DNA of 64,000 nucleotides from CAYWOS01 sp964459985 (GTDB taxonomy: Bacteria > Bacillota > Clostridia > Christensenellales > Aristaeellaceae). The stretch's first letter is position 1; every line of letters starts with the position of its first letter. The notes under the pieces are model-generated. The model was not told the DNA's origin. It searched no databases and saw only the letters and a program-made list of their open reading frames with translations. Shown here one piece after another: positions 19,617 to 27,999 of the stretch. The translations under genes were made by a program, and so were the position numbers. Location of the stretch: NCBI GenBank assembly GCA_964459985.1, contig CAYWOS010000002.1:66147-130146 (forward strand), given 5' to 3'.

Positions 19617-21548
19617 ATGACCATCAGAACGTTTTTATCCAACTACAGAAGGCTTTGCATGGCGGTTTTCGACTTTGGCTGCAGCATGGCGCTTTGCATG
19701 CTGATGACCGGCGTTTTCGATCCGGGCAGCCGCTCGCTCTCCTTCATGCAGACCTTTGCGCGCGCGGCGCTGATCGCGGCGCTCGTGTTCTTTGTTCGCG
19801 CCGTCTTCAGCCTGTATTCGCAGGTCTGGCGCTACGCCACGACGCGCGAGTACCTGTATCTGGTGCTGGCGGATTTCGTTTCCGCCGGGCTGTACTACGC
19901 GCTTGACCGCGTTTTTCTGCCCACGCATATCTCTTTCATGGGCTGCGCGGCGGTGTTCTCCATGATCGCCCTCGCCGCGCTGTCGGCGCGCTTTCTGTAC
20001 AAAACGCTTCGCGACCGCTATCGGATGCATCAGTCGGACGGGGAAACGACGGCGGCCGGCAACCGGATTCGGATCGCCATCATCGGCGCGGGCACGGTGG
20101 GCACGCTGCTGGCGCGCGAATTGCAGCGCAACACCGAGGCGCATTACAAGCCCTATTGCTTCATCGACAGCGACCCGATGAAAATCGGCTGCATGATCGA
20201 CGGCATTCGCGTGTACGCCGAGAAGGACGCCGTTGAAACGCTGAAAACCATGCCCGTTCAGGAAATCGTGATCGCGCTGCCCAAGCTGACCGCCGAGCGC
20301 AAGCTCGAAATGTACAACCGCTACATCAAAACGGGCTGTAAGGTGAAGCTGTACGATCTTCCGCTCGAATCGCGCCTTTCCGAAACGGGCGTGCGCAAGC
20401 TGCGCGATTTCGGGATCGAAGAACTGTTGTTCCGCGAGTCGATTTCCTTTGACAATTCGAAATACGGGGAGATATATCGCGATAAGGTGATCCTCGTCAC
20501 GGGCGGCGGCGGCTCGATCGGGAGCGAGATCTGCCGTCAGGTGATGCTGTTCAAACCCAAGCGTCTGGTCGTGTTCGATATCTACGAGAACAACGCCTAC
20601 GATATCCAGCAGGAGCTTCTCAGGCTGTACGGGCGCGACGCCGCGCTGTCCGTCGAGATCGGCTCCGTCCGCGACCGGGACAGGCTGGAGAGCGTGTTCC
20701 GCGCCTACCGCCCGCAGGTCGTTCTCCACGCCGCCGCGCATAAGCATGTGCCGCTCATGGAGCATAGCTGCGGCGAGGCGATCAAAAACAACGTGCTGGG
20801 CACATATAACGCCGTCGAGCTGGCGGAAGCGTACCGGGTCGAGCGGTTCCTTCTGATCTCCACCGACAAGGCCGTGAACCCCACCAACATCATGGGCGCG
20901 AGCAAGCGCCTCTGCGAAATGATCGTGCAAAGCCGCCACGACAGCAAAACGCAGTTCGTCGCCGTGCGGTTCGGCAACGTGCTCGGCTCCAACGGCAGCG
21001 TCATTCCGCTCTTCCGCCGCCAGATCGAGGCCGGCGGGCCCGTGACCATTACGGACAAGCGCATTATCCGTTACTTCATGACCATTCCCGAGGCGACGCA
21101 GCTGGTGCTCATGACCTGCGCGCTGGCGCGATCGGGCGACATCTGCGTGCTCGACATGGGGCAGCCGGTGAGGATGCTCGATCTGGCCGAGAACATGATT
21201 CGCCTGTCCGGACTGACGCCGTACAACGATATCGATATCGTCGAAATCGGACTTCGCCCGGGAGAAAAGCTCTACGAGGAGCTGCTCATCCGAACGGAGG
21301 AGCTGGACGTGACCTCCAACGAAAAGATCTTTATCGAGCGCGATAAACCGCTTGACAGATCGGCGATCGAGCGCAAGCTCGACATTCTGCGCGCCAGCTT
21401 ATCGGCGCCCGGAGCCGACGCCGTTTTCGCGGCGTTCCGCGAGGTGGTGCCGACCTTCAAATCCCCCGATGAAATCAACGGCGGCGTCGACGGGGACGCC
21501 GCGGCACGGCTCCTTCCCGACGACGCCAGACAAACCGTGGCGATATAG
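19617..21548 (+). CDS. Membrane-bound nucleoside-diphosphate-sugar 4,6-dehydratase (CapD/PglF-like)
   Basis: A 643-residue protein with an N-terminal set of about four membrane helices (residues 10-130) and two Rossmann folds. The first contains RIAIIGAGTVGTLLAREL and the second KVILVTGGGGSIGSEICRQ. The catalytic region STDKAVNPTNIMGASKR has Met where classical SDR enzymes have Tyr, as in UDP-GlcNAc 4,6-dehydratases such as PglF and CapD. It would make UDP-4-keto-6-deoxy sugars for surface polysaccharide. ATG 19617 is chosen over the upstream in-frame ATG at 19560 because it gives the usual family start and has GAGG nearby. It heads the polysaccharide control block that follows. Confidence 0.92.
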   Translation: MTIRTFLSNYRRLCMAVFDFGCSMALCMLMTGVFDPGSRSLSFMQTFARAALIAALVFFVRAVFSLYSQVWRYATTREYLYLVLADFVSAGLYYALDRVFLPTHISFMGCAAVFSMIALAALSARFLYKTLRDRYRMHQSDGETTAAGNRIRIAIIGAGTVGTLLARELQRNTEAHYKPYCFIDSDPMKIGCMIDGIRVYAEKDAVETLKTMPVQEIVIALPKLTAERKLEMYNRYIKTGCKVKLYDLPLESRLSETGVRKLRDFGIEELLFRESISFDNSKYGEIYRDKVILVTGGGGSIGSEICRQVMLFKPKRLVVFDIYENNAYDIQQELLRLYGRDAALSVEIGSVRDRDRLESVFRAYRPQVVLHAAAHKHVPLMEHSCGEAIKNNVLGTYNAVELAEAYRVERFLLISTDKAVNPTNIMGASKRLCEMIVQSRHDSKTQFVAVRFGNVLGSNGSVIPLFRRQIEAGGPVTITDKRIIRYFMTIPEATQLVLMTCALARSGDICVLDMGQPVRMLDLAENMIRLSGLTPYNDIDIVEIGLRPGEKLYEELLIRTEELDVTSNEKIFIERDKPLDRSAIERKLDILRASLSAPGADAVFAAFREVVPTFKSPDEINGGVDGDAAARLLPDDARQTVAI

Positions 21549-21598
21549 GCGCGGGAACGCCGTGAAACGTGAAATCGCCGGTTTCCCGCCAAATATTC

Positions 21599-21627
21599 TT
21601 GCATTTGATGTCGGCATATGGTAAAAT
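21599..21627 (+). promoter_or_regulatory. Promoter for the LCP gene
   Basis: TTGCAT (21599-21604), a 17-bp spacer and TAAAAT (21622-21627), about 50 bp before the ATG. Confidence 0.6.
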
Positions 21628-21675
21628 CTGAAATGACATGATGCAGGCGTCCGCAGAGAACAGGCAGGTGGGACG

Positions 21676-22734
21676 ATGAGAATGGACAAACGGGCGATTC
21701 TCGTTCGTGCGTTGATGATCGCGCTGGGCGCGATCGCTATCATCTGCGCCGCGTATTATGTCGGCATTCAGTTCGAGAGCACCGATGAGGAGCCGCGCGG
21801 CGATCTGAACGTTCGGTTCGCCGCCGATATCCGCAACCGCACGGTCGACGGCGTCCGGTATGACTACAACGAACGGCTGTTCACCGTCCTGTTCATCGGC
21901 GTTGACTGGGATGAACAAAAACAGCGCGAGATGATCGACATGTACTACCCGAACCGCGAGCCCACGCAGGAGGAGATCCGGGCGGTTCGCGGGCTGTGGA
22001 ACGGCGGTCAGGCGGATTTCCTGATGCTGGCGGTTATCAATCCCGACGAGAAAACGGTGACACGTATTCCCATCGACCGCGATACCATGACGGAGATCAA
22101 CACGACGACGCTCTTTGGCGCCGACGCCGGTACGATGGTCGCGCAGATCAGCCTGTCGCACGGGTATGGCGACGGCGGGGAAATCAGCTGTGAAAACACG
22201 GTCAAGGCGGTCGAAATGCTGCTGGGCGGCGTATCCGTCGACGCTTACGCGGCGATGGACATGGGCTCGATCCCCCTGCTCAATGACGCGCTGGGCGGTG
22301 TGACGGTGACGATCCGGGAGGACCTGACGGCGATCGACCCCGCGTTTTACGAGGGCGCGGTCGTCACCTTGCTCGGTAAACAGGCGGAAGCGTTCACCCG
22401 CGCGCGGATGTCGGTCGGACAGGGCACCAATGCCGAGCGTATGGCGCGCCAGAGCGATTACGTGAGCGCGGCCATCGATCGGATTCGCGGCGTGGTGACG
22501 GGCGATAAGGAGTTTGCCGGACGGCTGTTCGACACGCTCGGTGAATCGCTGGTCACCAACATGGGGCGCGCGCGCGCCGTCAACGAAACGGTCAGGGCTT
22601 CCGCGTATACCGTGACGCCTATGCGGAGCATACCGGGGGAACATCGCCCCGAGAACGGGTTCATGGCGTTCTATCCCGACCGTGACGCCGTCGATTCGCT
22701 CGTTCTGGATTTGTTCTACGATGTGTGGAAGTAA
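21676..22734 (+). CDS. LytR-CpsA-Psr (LCP) family phosphotransferase
   Basis: A 352-residue membrane-anchored protein: short basic N-terminus, one membrane helix (about residues 8-28), then an extracellular LCP domain. Recognisable features are FTVLFIGVDWD, QADFLMLAVINPDEKTVTRI followed by IPIDRDTM (the Arg/Asp residues that bind the polyprenyl pyrophosphate), and LLGKQAEAFTRARMSVGQGTN with NAERMARQ, the LCP signature R-x-R...D/N-x-x-R-x-x-RQ. LCP enzymes transfer lipid-linked glycopolymers to peptidoglycan. It sits between the sugar dehydratase and the capsule control trio, so it probably attaches the same polysaccharide to the wall. Confidence 0.88.
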   Translation: MRMDKRAILVRALMIALGAIAIICAAYYVGIQFESTDEEPRGDLNVRFAADIRNRTVDGVRYDYNERLFTVLFIGVDWDEQKQREMIDMYYPNREPTQEEIRAVRGLWNGGQADFLMLAVINPDEKTVTRIPIDRDTMTEINTTTLFGADAGTMVAQISLSHGYGDGGEISCENTVKAVEMLLGGVSVDAYAAMDMGSIPLLNDALGGVTVTIREDLTAIDPAFYEGAVVTLLGKQAEAFTRARMSVGQGTNAERMARQSDYVSAAIDRIRGVVTGDKEFAGRLFDTLGESLVTNMGRARAVNETVRASAYTVTPMRSIPGEHRPENGFMAFYPDRDAVDSLVLDLFYDVWK

Positions 22735-22812
22735 ACCGCTTTCGATGGCCGGCAGGCCTTTCGAAGATAAATGACGCAAAAATGCCGATCAGGCAAGAAG
22801 GAGTGTACCATC

Positions 22813-23328
22813 ATGAAAAAGACCATCGCGTTGTTCCTTGCCCTGTCGCTGGCGCTCGCCTGCGCCGTCGCTCTCGGCGAGAGCGAAATCCCCGCGTTCA
22901 TGAGCAAAACCGTTTACGACCGCATTTTCATCGAGGCTGACGGCATCGTCGTCGTGCCCAAGGAGAATCCCGAGGCCGTCGTGATCGCGCAGCAGCTCGC
23001 GGCTCTCCCCGAGGATAAAAAGATGGACGTGTTCCCCGAAGAAGTGAAGAACGTCGTGACCGAGGCCATTGTCATGATTCCCGAGATTGAGAATCTTACG
23101 CAGATCGAACCCGTGGATACGTATCGCCTGGAGATTGCCGATCCCCAGCCCGGCGCCAAGATCAAGATTGACGCCGCGTACGGCAATGACGTCGCCGTGA
23201 TCGGGTATATCGTCGAGTTCCTGCCCAAAGAGCTCGCGCTGCAGCCCGTGTTCGTGATCAGGGGCTTCGAGATCGAGATTCCCGACGGCGTCACCGAGAT
23301 CGTCGTTTACGCGATCGCCAAAAAGTAA
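22813..23328 (+). CDS. Secreted protein of unknown function in the polysaccharide block
   Basis: A 171-residue protein with a clear signal peptide (KKTIALFLALSLALACAVALG, cleavage near residue 22). The mature part is acidic and beta-strand-rich, with no Cys, no anchoring motif and no recognised domain. AAGGAG precedes ATG 22813. It sits between the LCP ligase and the Wzz-like protein on the same strand, which suggests an extracytoplasmic role in polysaccharide export or attachment; this is inference from position only. Confidence 0.7.
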   Translation: MKKTIALFLALSLALACAVALGESEIPAFMSKTVYDRIFIEADGIVVVPKENPEAVVIAQQLAALPEDKKMDVFPEEVKNVVTEAIVMIPEIENLTQIEPVDTYRLEIADPQPGAKIKIDAAYGNDVAVIGYIVEFLPKELALQPVFVIRGFEIEIPDGVTEIVVYAIAKK

Positions 23329-23348
23329 GCGCACGCCGGCTGCGCGTT

Positions 23349-23380
23349 CGCCGTCGGCTGGGTCTGCCCGTCCGACGGCG
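23349..23380 (+). terminator. Hairpin after the unknown secreted protein gene
   Basis: CGCCGTCGG (23349-23357) pairs with CCGACGGCG (23372-23380). No T tract follows, so it may be an mRNA-stabilising or partial-termination hairpin. Confidence 0.4.
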
Positions 23381-23521
23381 ACGCTGCGGCGAGGTTTGTC
23401 TTTACCGCGCTTGATTCGCGCGTGATTGCGCGTCCCTTCCGCGCCCCGTTCCGGGCGTATAGGGACGCGCGGAACGCGCCGGTTGCCCGCGGCGAATGAT
23501 CGGCGGATACGGAGGATGAGG

Positions 23522-24334
23522 ATGGAAGCTGCCCATAGAAAACGCGCGTCGGATCCGCCGCTTGTTTTGGTGGAGAATACGGAGGATGCGCAAAACGGTC
23601 AGGAGAAAGAAATCGATCTGATCGAGCTGCTGTATTTCCTCTTGGGGAAGTTCAAGTATATTCTTCTGGCGGCGGTCTTCGGCGCCGTGCTGGCGTTTTT
23701 GTACACGCTGTTCCTCGTGACGCCGCAGTACGAGGCGAAGTCCGAGCTGTACGTGACCAATTCCGCCGATTCGGTGCTCAACCTTTCCGACCTCCAGATC
23801 GGCTCGTATCTGGCGAGCGATTATATCGAAGTGTTTGACACTTGGGAGGTCAAGCAAAAGGTCATCGACAACCTGTCGCTTGGCAGCGAGTACACCTACA
23901 AGGCGCTGGGCGGCATGGTCCACGTGGTCAATCCGTCCAATACGCGCATTCTGCGCATTACCGTGACATCGCCCGATCCCGACATGGCGATGAAGATCGC
24001 CGACGAGTACGCGGCGGTGGTGCGCGACTACGTGTCTGAAATCATGTCCACCGAAAAGCCGAACATCCTGTCCAGCGCGCTCAAGCCCGTTTCGCCGGTC
24101 AGCCCGAGCAAGACGCGCAACACGCTGATCGGGTTTTTGCTCGGCGCCGTGCTGCTCGGCGCGGTTTTCGTCGTGCAGTTCGTGATGGACGACAAAATCA
24201 AATCGACCGACGATATTCTGCGCTACGCCGGGCTGCCCACGCTCGCCGTTATTCCGCTCGCCGGGCAGGGCAATAAATCGCATTACGGGAAATACGCCGC
24301 CTATCAGAAATCCGAAGGGAGCGGGAAAGCATGA
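23522..24334 (+). CDS. Wzz-type chain-length determinant / BY-kinase adaptor
   Basis: A 270-residue protein of the Wzz/CapA family. A cytoplasmic N-terminal stretch precedes EIDLIELLYFLLGKFKYILL, the first membrane helix. An extracellular domain follows (YEAKSELYVTN...), then a second helix near residues 195-215 preceded by the Pro-rich motif KPVSPVSPSKTRN. The C-terminal tail ends in the cytoplasm. In Gram-positives this half activates a separate BY-kinase, which is exactly the next gene: the stop of this gene overlaps the kinase ATG (ATGA at 24331-24334). GGAGG is properly spaced for ATG 23522. It controls polymer length and export. Confidence 0.88.
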   Translation: MEAAHRKRASDPPLVLVENTEDAQNGQEKEIDLIELLYFLLGKFKYILLAAVFGAVLAFLYTLFLVTPQYEAKSELYVTNSADSVLNLSDLQIGSYLASDYIEVFDTWEVKQKVIDNLSLGSEYTYKALGGMVHVVNPSNTRILRITVTSPDPDMAMKIADEYAAVVRDYVSEIMSTEKPNILSSALKPVSPVSPSKTRNTLIGFLLGAVLLGAVFVVQFVMDDKIKSTDDILRYAGLPTLAVIPLAGQGNKSHYGKYAAYQKSEGSGKA

Positions 24335-25083
24335 AAGCCTTGACCTTCGGCGCGTTTCCCGAGCTCGATTACGCCTGCAACGAAGCGATGAACACGCTTT
24401 GTACCAACCTGATCTTTTCCGGCAGCAGCTTTAAGAAGATTATGGTGACAAGCTGCATGCCCAATGAAGGGAAATCCTTCCTTGCGATGAACATGCTGCG
24501 CACGCTTGCCGGCATGGGCAAGCGCGTCGTGCTGGTGGATGTCGACCTTCGCAAATCCATCTTGCGCAGCCGGTATCAGATCCGCGACGACGGTACGGGG
24601 CTGGGAATGACCAATTATCTGGCCGGGCGCTGCAGCGTCGAGGACGTGTTCTACGCCACCAACATCCCCAACGCCTATATGGTTCCCTCGGGACGCGACG
24701 TAATCAACTCGCTTCCCCTGCTGTCGACGCCGACGCTCGGGCTGCTTCTTGACGCGATGACCGAGACGTTCGATTACGTGCTTGTCGACGTGCCGCCCAT
24801 CGGGCTGGTCATCGATCCGGCCATGATCGCCAAGGTTTGCGACGGCGCCGTTCTTGTGGTATCGGACAACACCGTTTCCCGCCGCGAGCTGACCGACGCG
24901 AAAAACCAACTGATGAAAGCCGATTGCCCGATTCTGGGCTGCGTGCTCAACAAGGTCGCCTTCGGCTCGCGCGGGTCGAAAAAGTACTACTACAAGTCCT
25001 ATTATCAATCCTATGAGCGCCATGATTACGATATCGGCGCCGTGCCCAAGAAGCCGGACAGGAAACGGGCGCGGAAGGGCTGA
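24331..25083 (+). CDS. CpsD/CapB-family bacterial tyrosine kinase
   Basis: A 250-residue cytoplasmic BY-kinase. Walker A is SCMPNEGKSF, Walker A' is VVLVDVDLRK, and Walker B is YVLVDVPP. The C-terminal tyrosine cluster (KKYYYKSYYQSYERHDYD) is the autophosphorylation site. It needs the membrane adaptor encoded immediately upstream (four-base overlap) and is reversed by the PHP phosphatase encoded three bases downstream. Together they set polymerisation and export of surface polysaccharide. All catalytic motifs look intact. Confidence 0.92.
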   Translation: MKALTFGAFPELDYACNEAMNTLCTNLIFSGSSFKKIMVTSCMPNEGKSFLAMNMLRTLAGMGKRVVLVDVDLRKSILRSRYQIRDDGTGLGMTNYLAGRCSVEDVFYATNIPNAYMVPSGRDVINSLPLLSTPTLGLLLDAMTETFDYVLVDVPPIGLVIDPAMIAKVCDGAVLVVSDNTVSRRELTDAKNQLMKADCPILGCVLNKVAFGSRGSKKYYYKSYYQSYERHDYDIGAVPKKPDRKRARKG

Positions 25084-25085
25084 TC

Positions 25086-25814
25086 ATGGGTTTCATCGAT
25101 ATTCATCAGCATGTCAATTACGGTCTGGACGACGGCGCGACTGATTTTCCCGCCGCCGCCCGAATGATCGAGCGGGCGTATGCCAACGGGATCACGGCGA
25201 TTATCGCCACAACGCACGCGCTTTCGGGCCGCGCGCGTTTTGATTTGGATACGTATGACCGCCATTTGCAAACGCTCGCCGACTATTGCCGCGAACACCG
25301 TTTGCCCGTCGCGCTGTATCCCGGGTGCGAAATCCTGTATGCCGATTCGACCGTGGACGATTTGATCCGCGGGCGTATTCCCACGCTCGCCGGTTCGCGG
25401 TTCGTGCTGGTCGAATTCGACCCCGATATCGTGTACGACGCGCTGGCCAACGCTGCGCGCGTGCTGGCCAACGCGGGGTTCACGCCCGTCGTCGCGCATG
25501 TCGAGAGATACATCAATCTGATGCGCTCGCTCGAGCGCGTCCGCGAATTGCGCGCCCTCTACGGCGCGCGCGTTCAAATGAACGCCGATACCATCGTGCG
25601 GCCGCCCGGCTTTTTCACGCGGCGGACGATCGACGCCATGCTCCGAGAGGGACTGGTGGATTACATCGCCAGCGACGCGCATAACCTGACCGGGCGCGGC
25701 GCGCACATGAAGGACGCCTATGATATCCTGAAAAAACAATACGGTCATGAACGCGCTTTCAAGTGGTTCGGCGGCGCGCAGACAGAAATCCTCGAGGATG
25801 GGGAAAGCCGTTGA
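25086..25814 (+). CDS. CpsB/CapC-family PHP tyrosine phosphatase
   Basis: A 242-residue metal-dependent phosphatase of the PHP fold. The metal-binding start FIDIHQHVNYGLDDGA retains both His residues and the DDG motif. Further ligands are in ATTHAL, PGCEI, VVAHVERY and SDAHN. It dephosphorylates the Tyr cluster of the BY-kinase encoded just upstream. The last codons and stop form part of the stem of a strong terminator, so the transcript ends exactly at the end of the gene. Confidence 0.9.
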   Translation: MGFIDIHQHVNYGLDDGATDFPAAARMIERAYANGITAIIATTHALSGRARFDLDTYDRHLQTLADYCREHRLPVALYPGCEILYADSTVDDLIRGRIPTLAGSRFVLVEFDPDIVYDALANAARVLANAGFTPVVAHVERYINLMRSLERVRELRALYGARVQMNADTIVRPPGFFTRRTIDAMLREGLVDYIASDAHNLTGRGAHMKDAYDILKKQYGHERAFKWFGGAQTEILEDGESR

Positions 25815-25850
25815 TTCTCTCCGCGTATCGGAGAAATCAACGGCTTTTTT
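25804..25850 (+). terminator. Strong terminator overlapping the end of the phosphatase gene
   Basis: AAAGCCGTTGATT (from 25804) pairs with AATCAACGGCTTTTTT (to 25850), extended by an inner CTCTCCG/CGGAGA helix. The TGA stop lies in the stem. Confidence 0.92.
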
Positions 25851-25937
25851 GCGCGCGGGGGTTTGACGATGTCGTCAAGCAGGCTGGGGTTTTACGGCGC
25901 GGACGAACGCGGCGGCGCCGGATAATGGGAAAGCGCT

Positions 25938-26219
25938 TTATTCCGACGCGCCGGTTTGATCGAGGCGCGCGTTGCGCACGTACAAAAGCAGATCCAGCGT
26001 GACAAAGCACATGTTGCACACGTACACCGCGATCACCCACGAGGGGTTAAAGAAGATTTTACCAACCAAACCGCCGATATAGCCCGTCTCGATCAAGAGC
26101 AGGAAAAGCAGGCTTTTCCCCTTTGCCGTGCGCGCCTTGTACGAGCGGTACGCCGATACCGGCCATGATATGCCGAAACAGATCAGCATGAACGCTTCGA
26201 AAATCGTCGCCGTATCCAT
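25938..26219 (-). CDS. Small three-helix membrane protein, SemiSWEET/PQ-loop-like
   Basis: A 93-residue protein with three predicted membrane helices (about 8-24, 37-55 and 60-80). The segment SWPVSAYRSYKARTAKGKSL resembles the PQ-loop motif of SemiSWEET transporters, with WP in place of PQ. SemiSWEETs are three-helix sugar carriers that work as dimers. The size and topology fit well, but substrate and transport activity are not shown. AAGGAG precedes ATG 26219. It lies downstream of a GNAT gene on the same strand, 141 bp apart. Confidence 0.6.
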   Translation of the reverse strand: MDTATIFEAFMLICFGISWPVSAYRSYKARTAKGKSLLFLLLIETGYIGGLVGKIFFNPSWVIAVYVCNMCFVTLDLLLYVRNARLDQTGASE

Positions 26220-26360
26220 GGTATGTCACACTCCTTCGTTCGTATCTGCGTTTTGTCGGGCAGTCGGCGTGATGCCGTTCCCGCCGTGGATGCGCGCGTT
26301 TCCCGACGAAGCTTTGCGATGCGCGCGCTTTCCGCCTGCGCCTTCCGATTCTAGAACCGT

Positions 26361-26957
26361 TTAGGGCGCGCGTCGCCTGTCGATCGGCTCGCGCCAGCGA
26401 TGGAAGCCCGTGGGATCGACGGACAGGATCTTATCGCGGACGAGCGTCCAGCCGCGCGCCGAGGCGTCGTCATCGATGATCGGGCTGAACCCGCAGTCCA
26501 GATAGACGCGGATGGCGACCCAGCTGGGCGGCTGCGTGGTCAGAAAGGCGTTCTCGTGCCCAAGTCCGCGCAGGACGTGCAGCGTTTCGGCGACGAGCGG
26601 CTTGCACAGACGCCTTCCCTGATGGCTTTGGTGGATGGACACCCAGTGCACGCGCCCCATGCCGTCGTCCGTCCATGCTGTCGAGGTGCCGATCGGTTCG
26701 CCGCTTTCGTCCAGCAGGAACAGCATTCGCTTTTCGAGCGACGGTTTATCCTGCCCGTAGTATGCTTCAAAAACCGGATAAGCGTTCTCCTCGCGGCTGA
26801 ACTCGCCCGCCGACGTTTCAATCCGCGCCCAATGCGCCTCGTCGCCGGGGCGAAAAAAGCGAAACGAATAGCCCGGCGGCAGTCCGCGCGGCGGCAAATC
26901 ATCAAGATCCCGGCGTTCCATGCGCAGCGATATGTCTTCCATGGCGCGGTCGAACAT
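26361..26957 (-). CDS. GNAT-family N-acetyltransferase
   Basis: A 198-residue acetyltransferase. The acetyl-CoA-binding A motif is visible near residues 115-135 (VHWVSIHQSHQGRRLCKPLV, a Q-x-x-G-x-G/R type loop). The beta4/beta5 strands precede it (FLLDESGEPIGTSTAWTD) and the typical late A-V/I-R-V-Y-x-x-x-GF segment follows (AIRVYLDCGF). The target is unknown. ATG 26957 follows GGGAGGG; the in-frame upstream start at 27083 would add an unlikely Arg-rich leader. It is divergent from the methyltransferase gene across an AT-rich spacer. Confidence 0.85.
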   Translation of the reverse strand: MFDRAMEDISLRMERRDLDDLPPRGLPPGYSFRFFRPGDEAHWARIETSAGEFSREENAYPVFEAYYGQDKPSLEKRMLFLLDESGEPIGTSTAWTDDGMGRVHWVSIHQSHQGRRLCKPLVAETLHVLRGLGHENAFLTTQPPSWVAIRVYLDCGFSPIIDDDASARGWTLVRDKILSVDPTGFHRWREPIDRRRAP

Positions 26958-27133
26958 GATTCCCTCCCGATGCAGTACTTCGACAGCATTCATTCGACGG
27001 CGACGGCGCGATTGCCTGTTCCGCGCCTGTTTTTCTTTCGCGTTGTTTTCCGATGCCGACAAAAAAACTGTCGGATGTGTCATATGTGCAACATAAATGC
27101 GTAAAATAATTTAAGAAAATATTAAGAAAGGTA

Positions 27134-27162
27134 GTGCAATTATTGCGAAAATATGTTATACT
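27134..27162 (+). promoter_or_regulatory. Probable promoter for the methyltransferase gene
   Basis: TATACT (27157-27162) in an AT-rich stretch; the -35 (GTGCAA at 27134-27139, 17-bp spacing) is weak. The ATG is 40 bp downstream. Confidence 0.5.
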
Positions 27163-27201
27163 GAATGCCGGGCAGCATCTGTCCGTGTCGGGAGGGATGG
27201 T

Positions 27202-27768
27202 ATGATCACCGGATCGGAAGCCGGAAGGGGCTTTATCGGTCGGCTTGCCGCGCGCGCGCCGAGGCTTCATTCGCTCAAGCGCGCCGTATACAACTGGGCG
27301 ACGCTCGAGGCGCAGGATTATGTGCTGGATTTATCCTGCGGCGGCGGTGAATTGCTGACCCATCTTCTCTCCCGCGCCGATCTCCATGCCTGCGGGCTTT
27401 GTCAGCAACCCGAACAGGCGCGACGCGTGCGCGCGCTGATGGAGGACGCCGAGATCATCTACGCGCGGATGGACGATATTCCGTGGCATGACGAATCCTT
27501 TGACGCCGTGCTGCTTGCCGCGCAGCCCGAAAGCCGGCAATGGGCTGCGATTCTTTCCGAGACGCACCGCGTGCTCAAGGGCGGCGGTCAGTTTGTGCTT
27601 TCGCGCCCGCTTACGGCGTCGCTGCACAGGCGCGGCAATCACGACGCGATGACGCGCAGGGAATTGATTCGCGGCCTTCAGGCGACCGGCTTTACCGATA
27701 TCACGTGGCATATTTCGGGCGTCAACGCCGTCATCATTGCCTGGAAGCATAACGGAAAAACAATGTAA
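27202..27768 (+). CDS. Class I SAM-dependent methyltransferase
   Basis: A 188-residue protein with the methyltransferase fold. Motif I is VLDLSCGGGELL (residues 41-52), an acidic loop (ARMDDIPW) matches motif II/III, and ETHRVLKGGGQFVLSRP is the post-motif region typical of the UbiE/type-11 group. The target is unknown. GGGAGGG precedes ATG 27202. It is monocistronic, with a promoter upstream and a terminator behind. Confidence 0.85.
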   Translation: MITGSEAGRGFIGRLAARAPRLHSLKRAVYNWATLEAQDYVLDLSCGGGELLTHLLSRADLHACGLCQQPEQARRVRALMEDAEIIYARMDDIPWHDESFDAVLLAAQPESRQWAAILSETHRVLKGGGQFVLSRPLTASLHRRGNHDAMTRRELIRGLQATGFTDITWHISGVNAVIIAWKHNGKTM

Positions 27769-27795
27769 CGGTACGCGCATCACATATCTTGTCAG

Positions 27796-27830
27796 CACCC
27801 CCCGTCGAAGCGTTTCGGCGGGGGTGTTTT
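27796..27830 (+). terminator. Intrinsic terminator of the methyltransferase gene
   Basis: CACCCCC...GTCGAA pairs with TTCGGC...GGGGGTG (one bulged C, one G-T pair), followed by TTTT (27827-27830). Confidence 0.8.
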
Positions 27831-27850
27831 CGCGGACGCGCGCGATCCTT

Positions 27851-27999
27851 TTTCCCGCGCCCGCGAGGGGACGCCGACGAAAGCGGTCACGACGCGCGGC
27901 CGACGATTACGTCAGCATTTCCCGCGCCCGCGAGGGGACGCCGACGAAAGCGGTCACGACGCGCGGCCGGCGCTTACGGCAGCATTTCCCGCGCCCGCG
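27851..27999. repeat. 67-bp tandem repeat built from a gene's 3' end
   Basis: Two copies (27851-27917 and 27918-27984) differ at only three bases, and a third, partial copy starts at 27985. The partial copy is the real 3' end of the GNAT gene that stops at 27974. Each unit therefore contains the last codons and the TAA stop of that gene plus about 47 bp of spacer. The period is constant and there are no variable spacers, so it is a minisatellite and not a CRISPR. Confidence 0.9.

Noticed and set aside
27851..27999. Possible CRISPR array
   Set aside because: Units are contiguous with no variable spacers and include a gene's stop codon; no cas genes are nearby. It is a tandem duplication.
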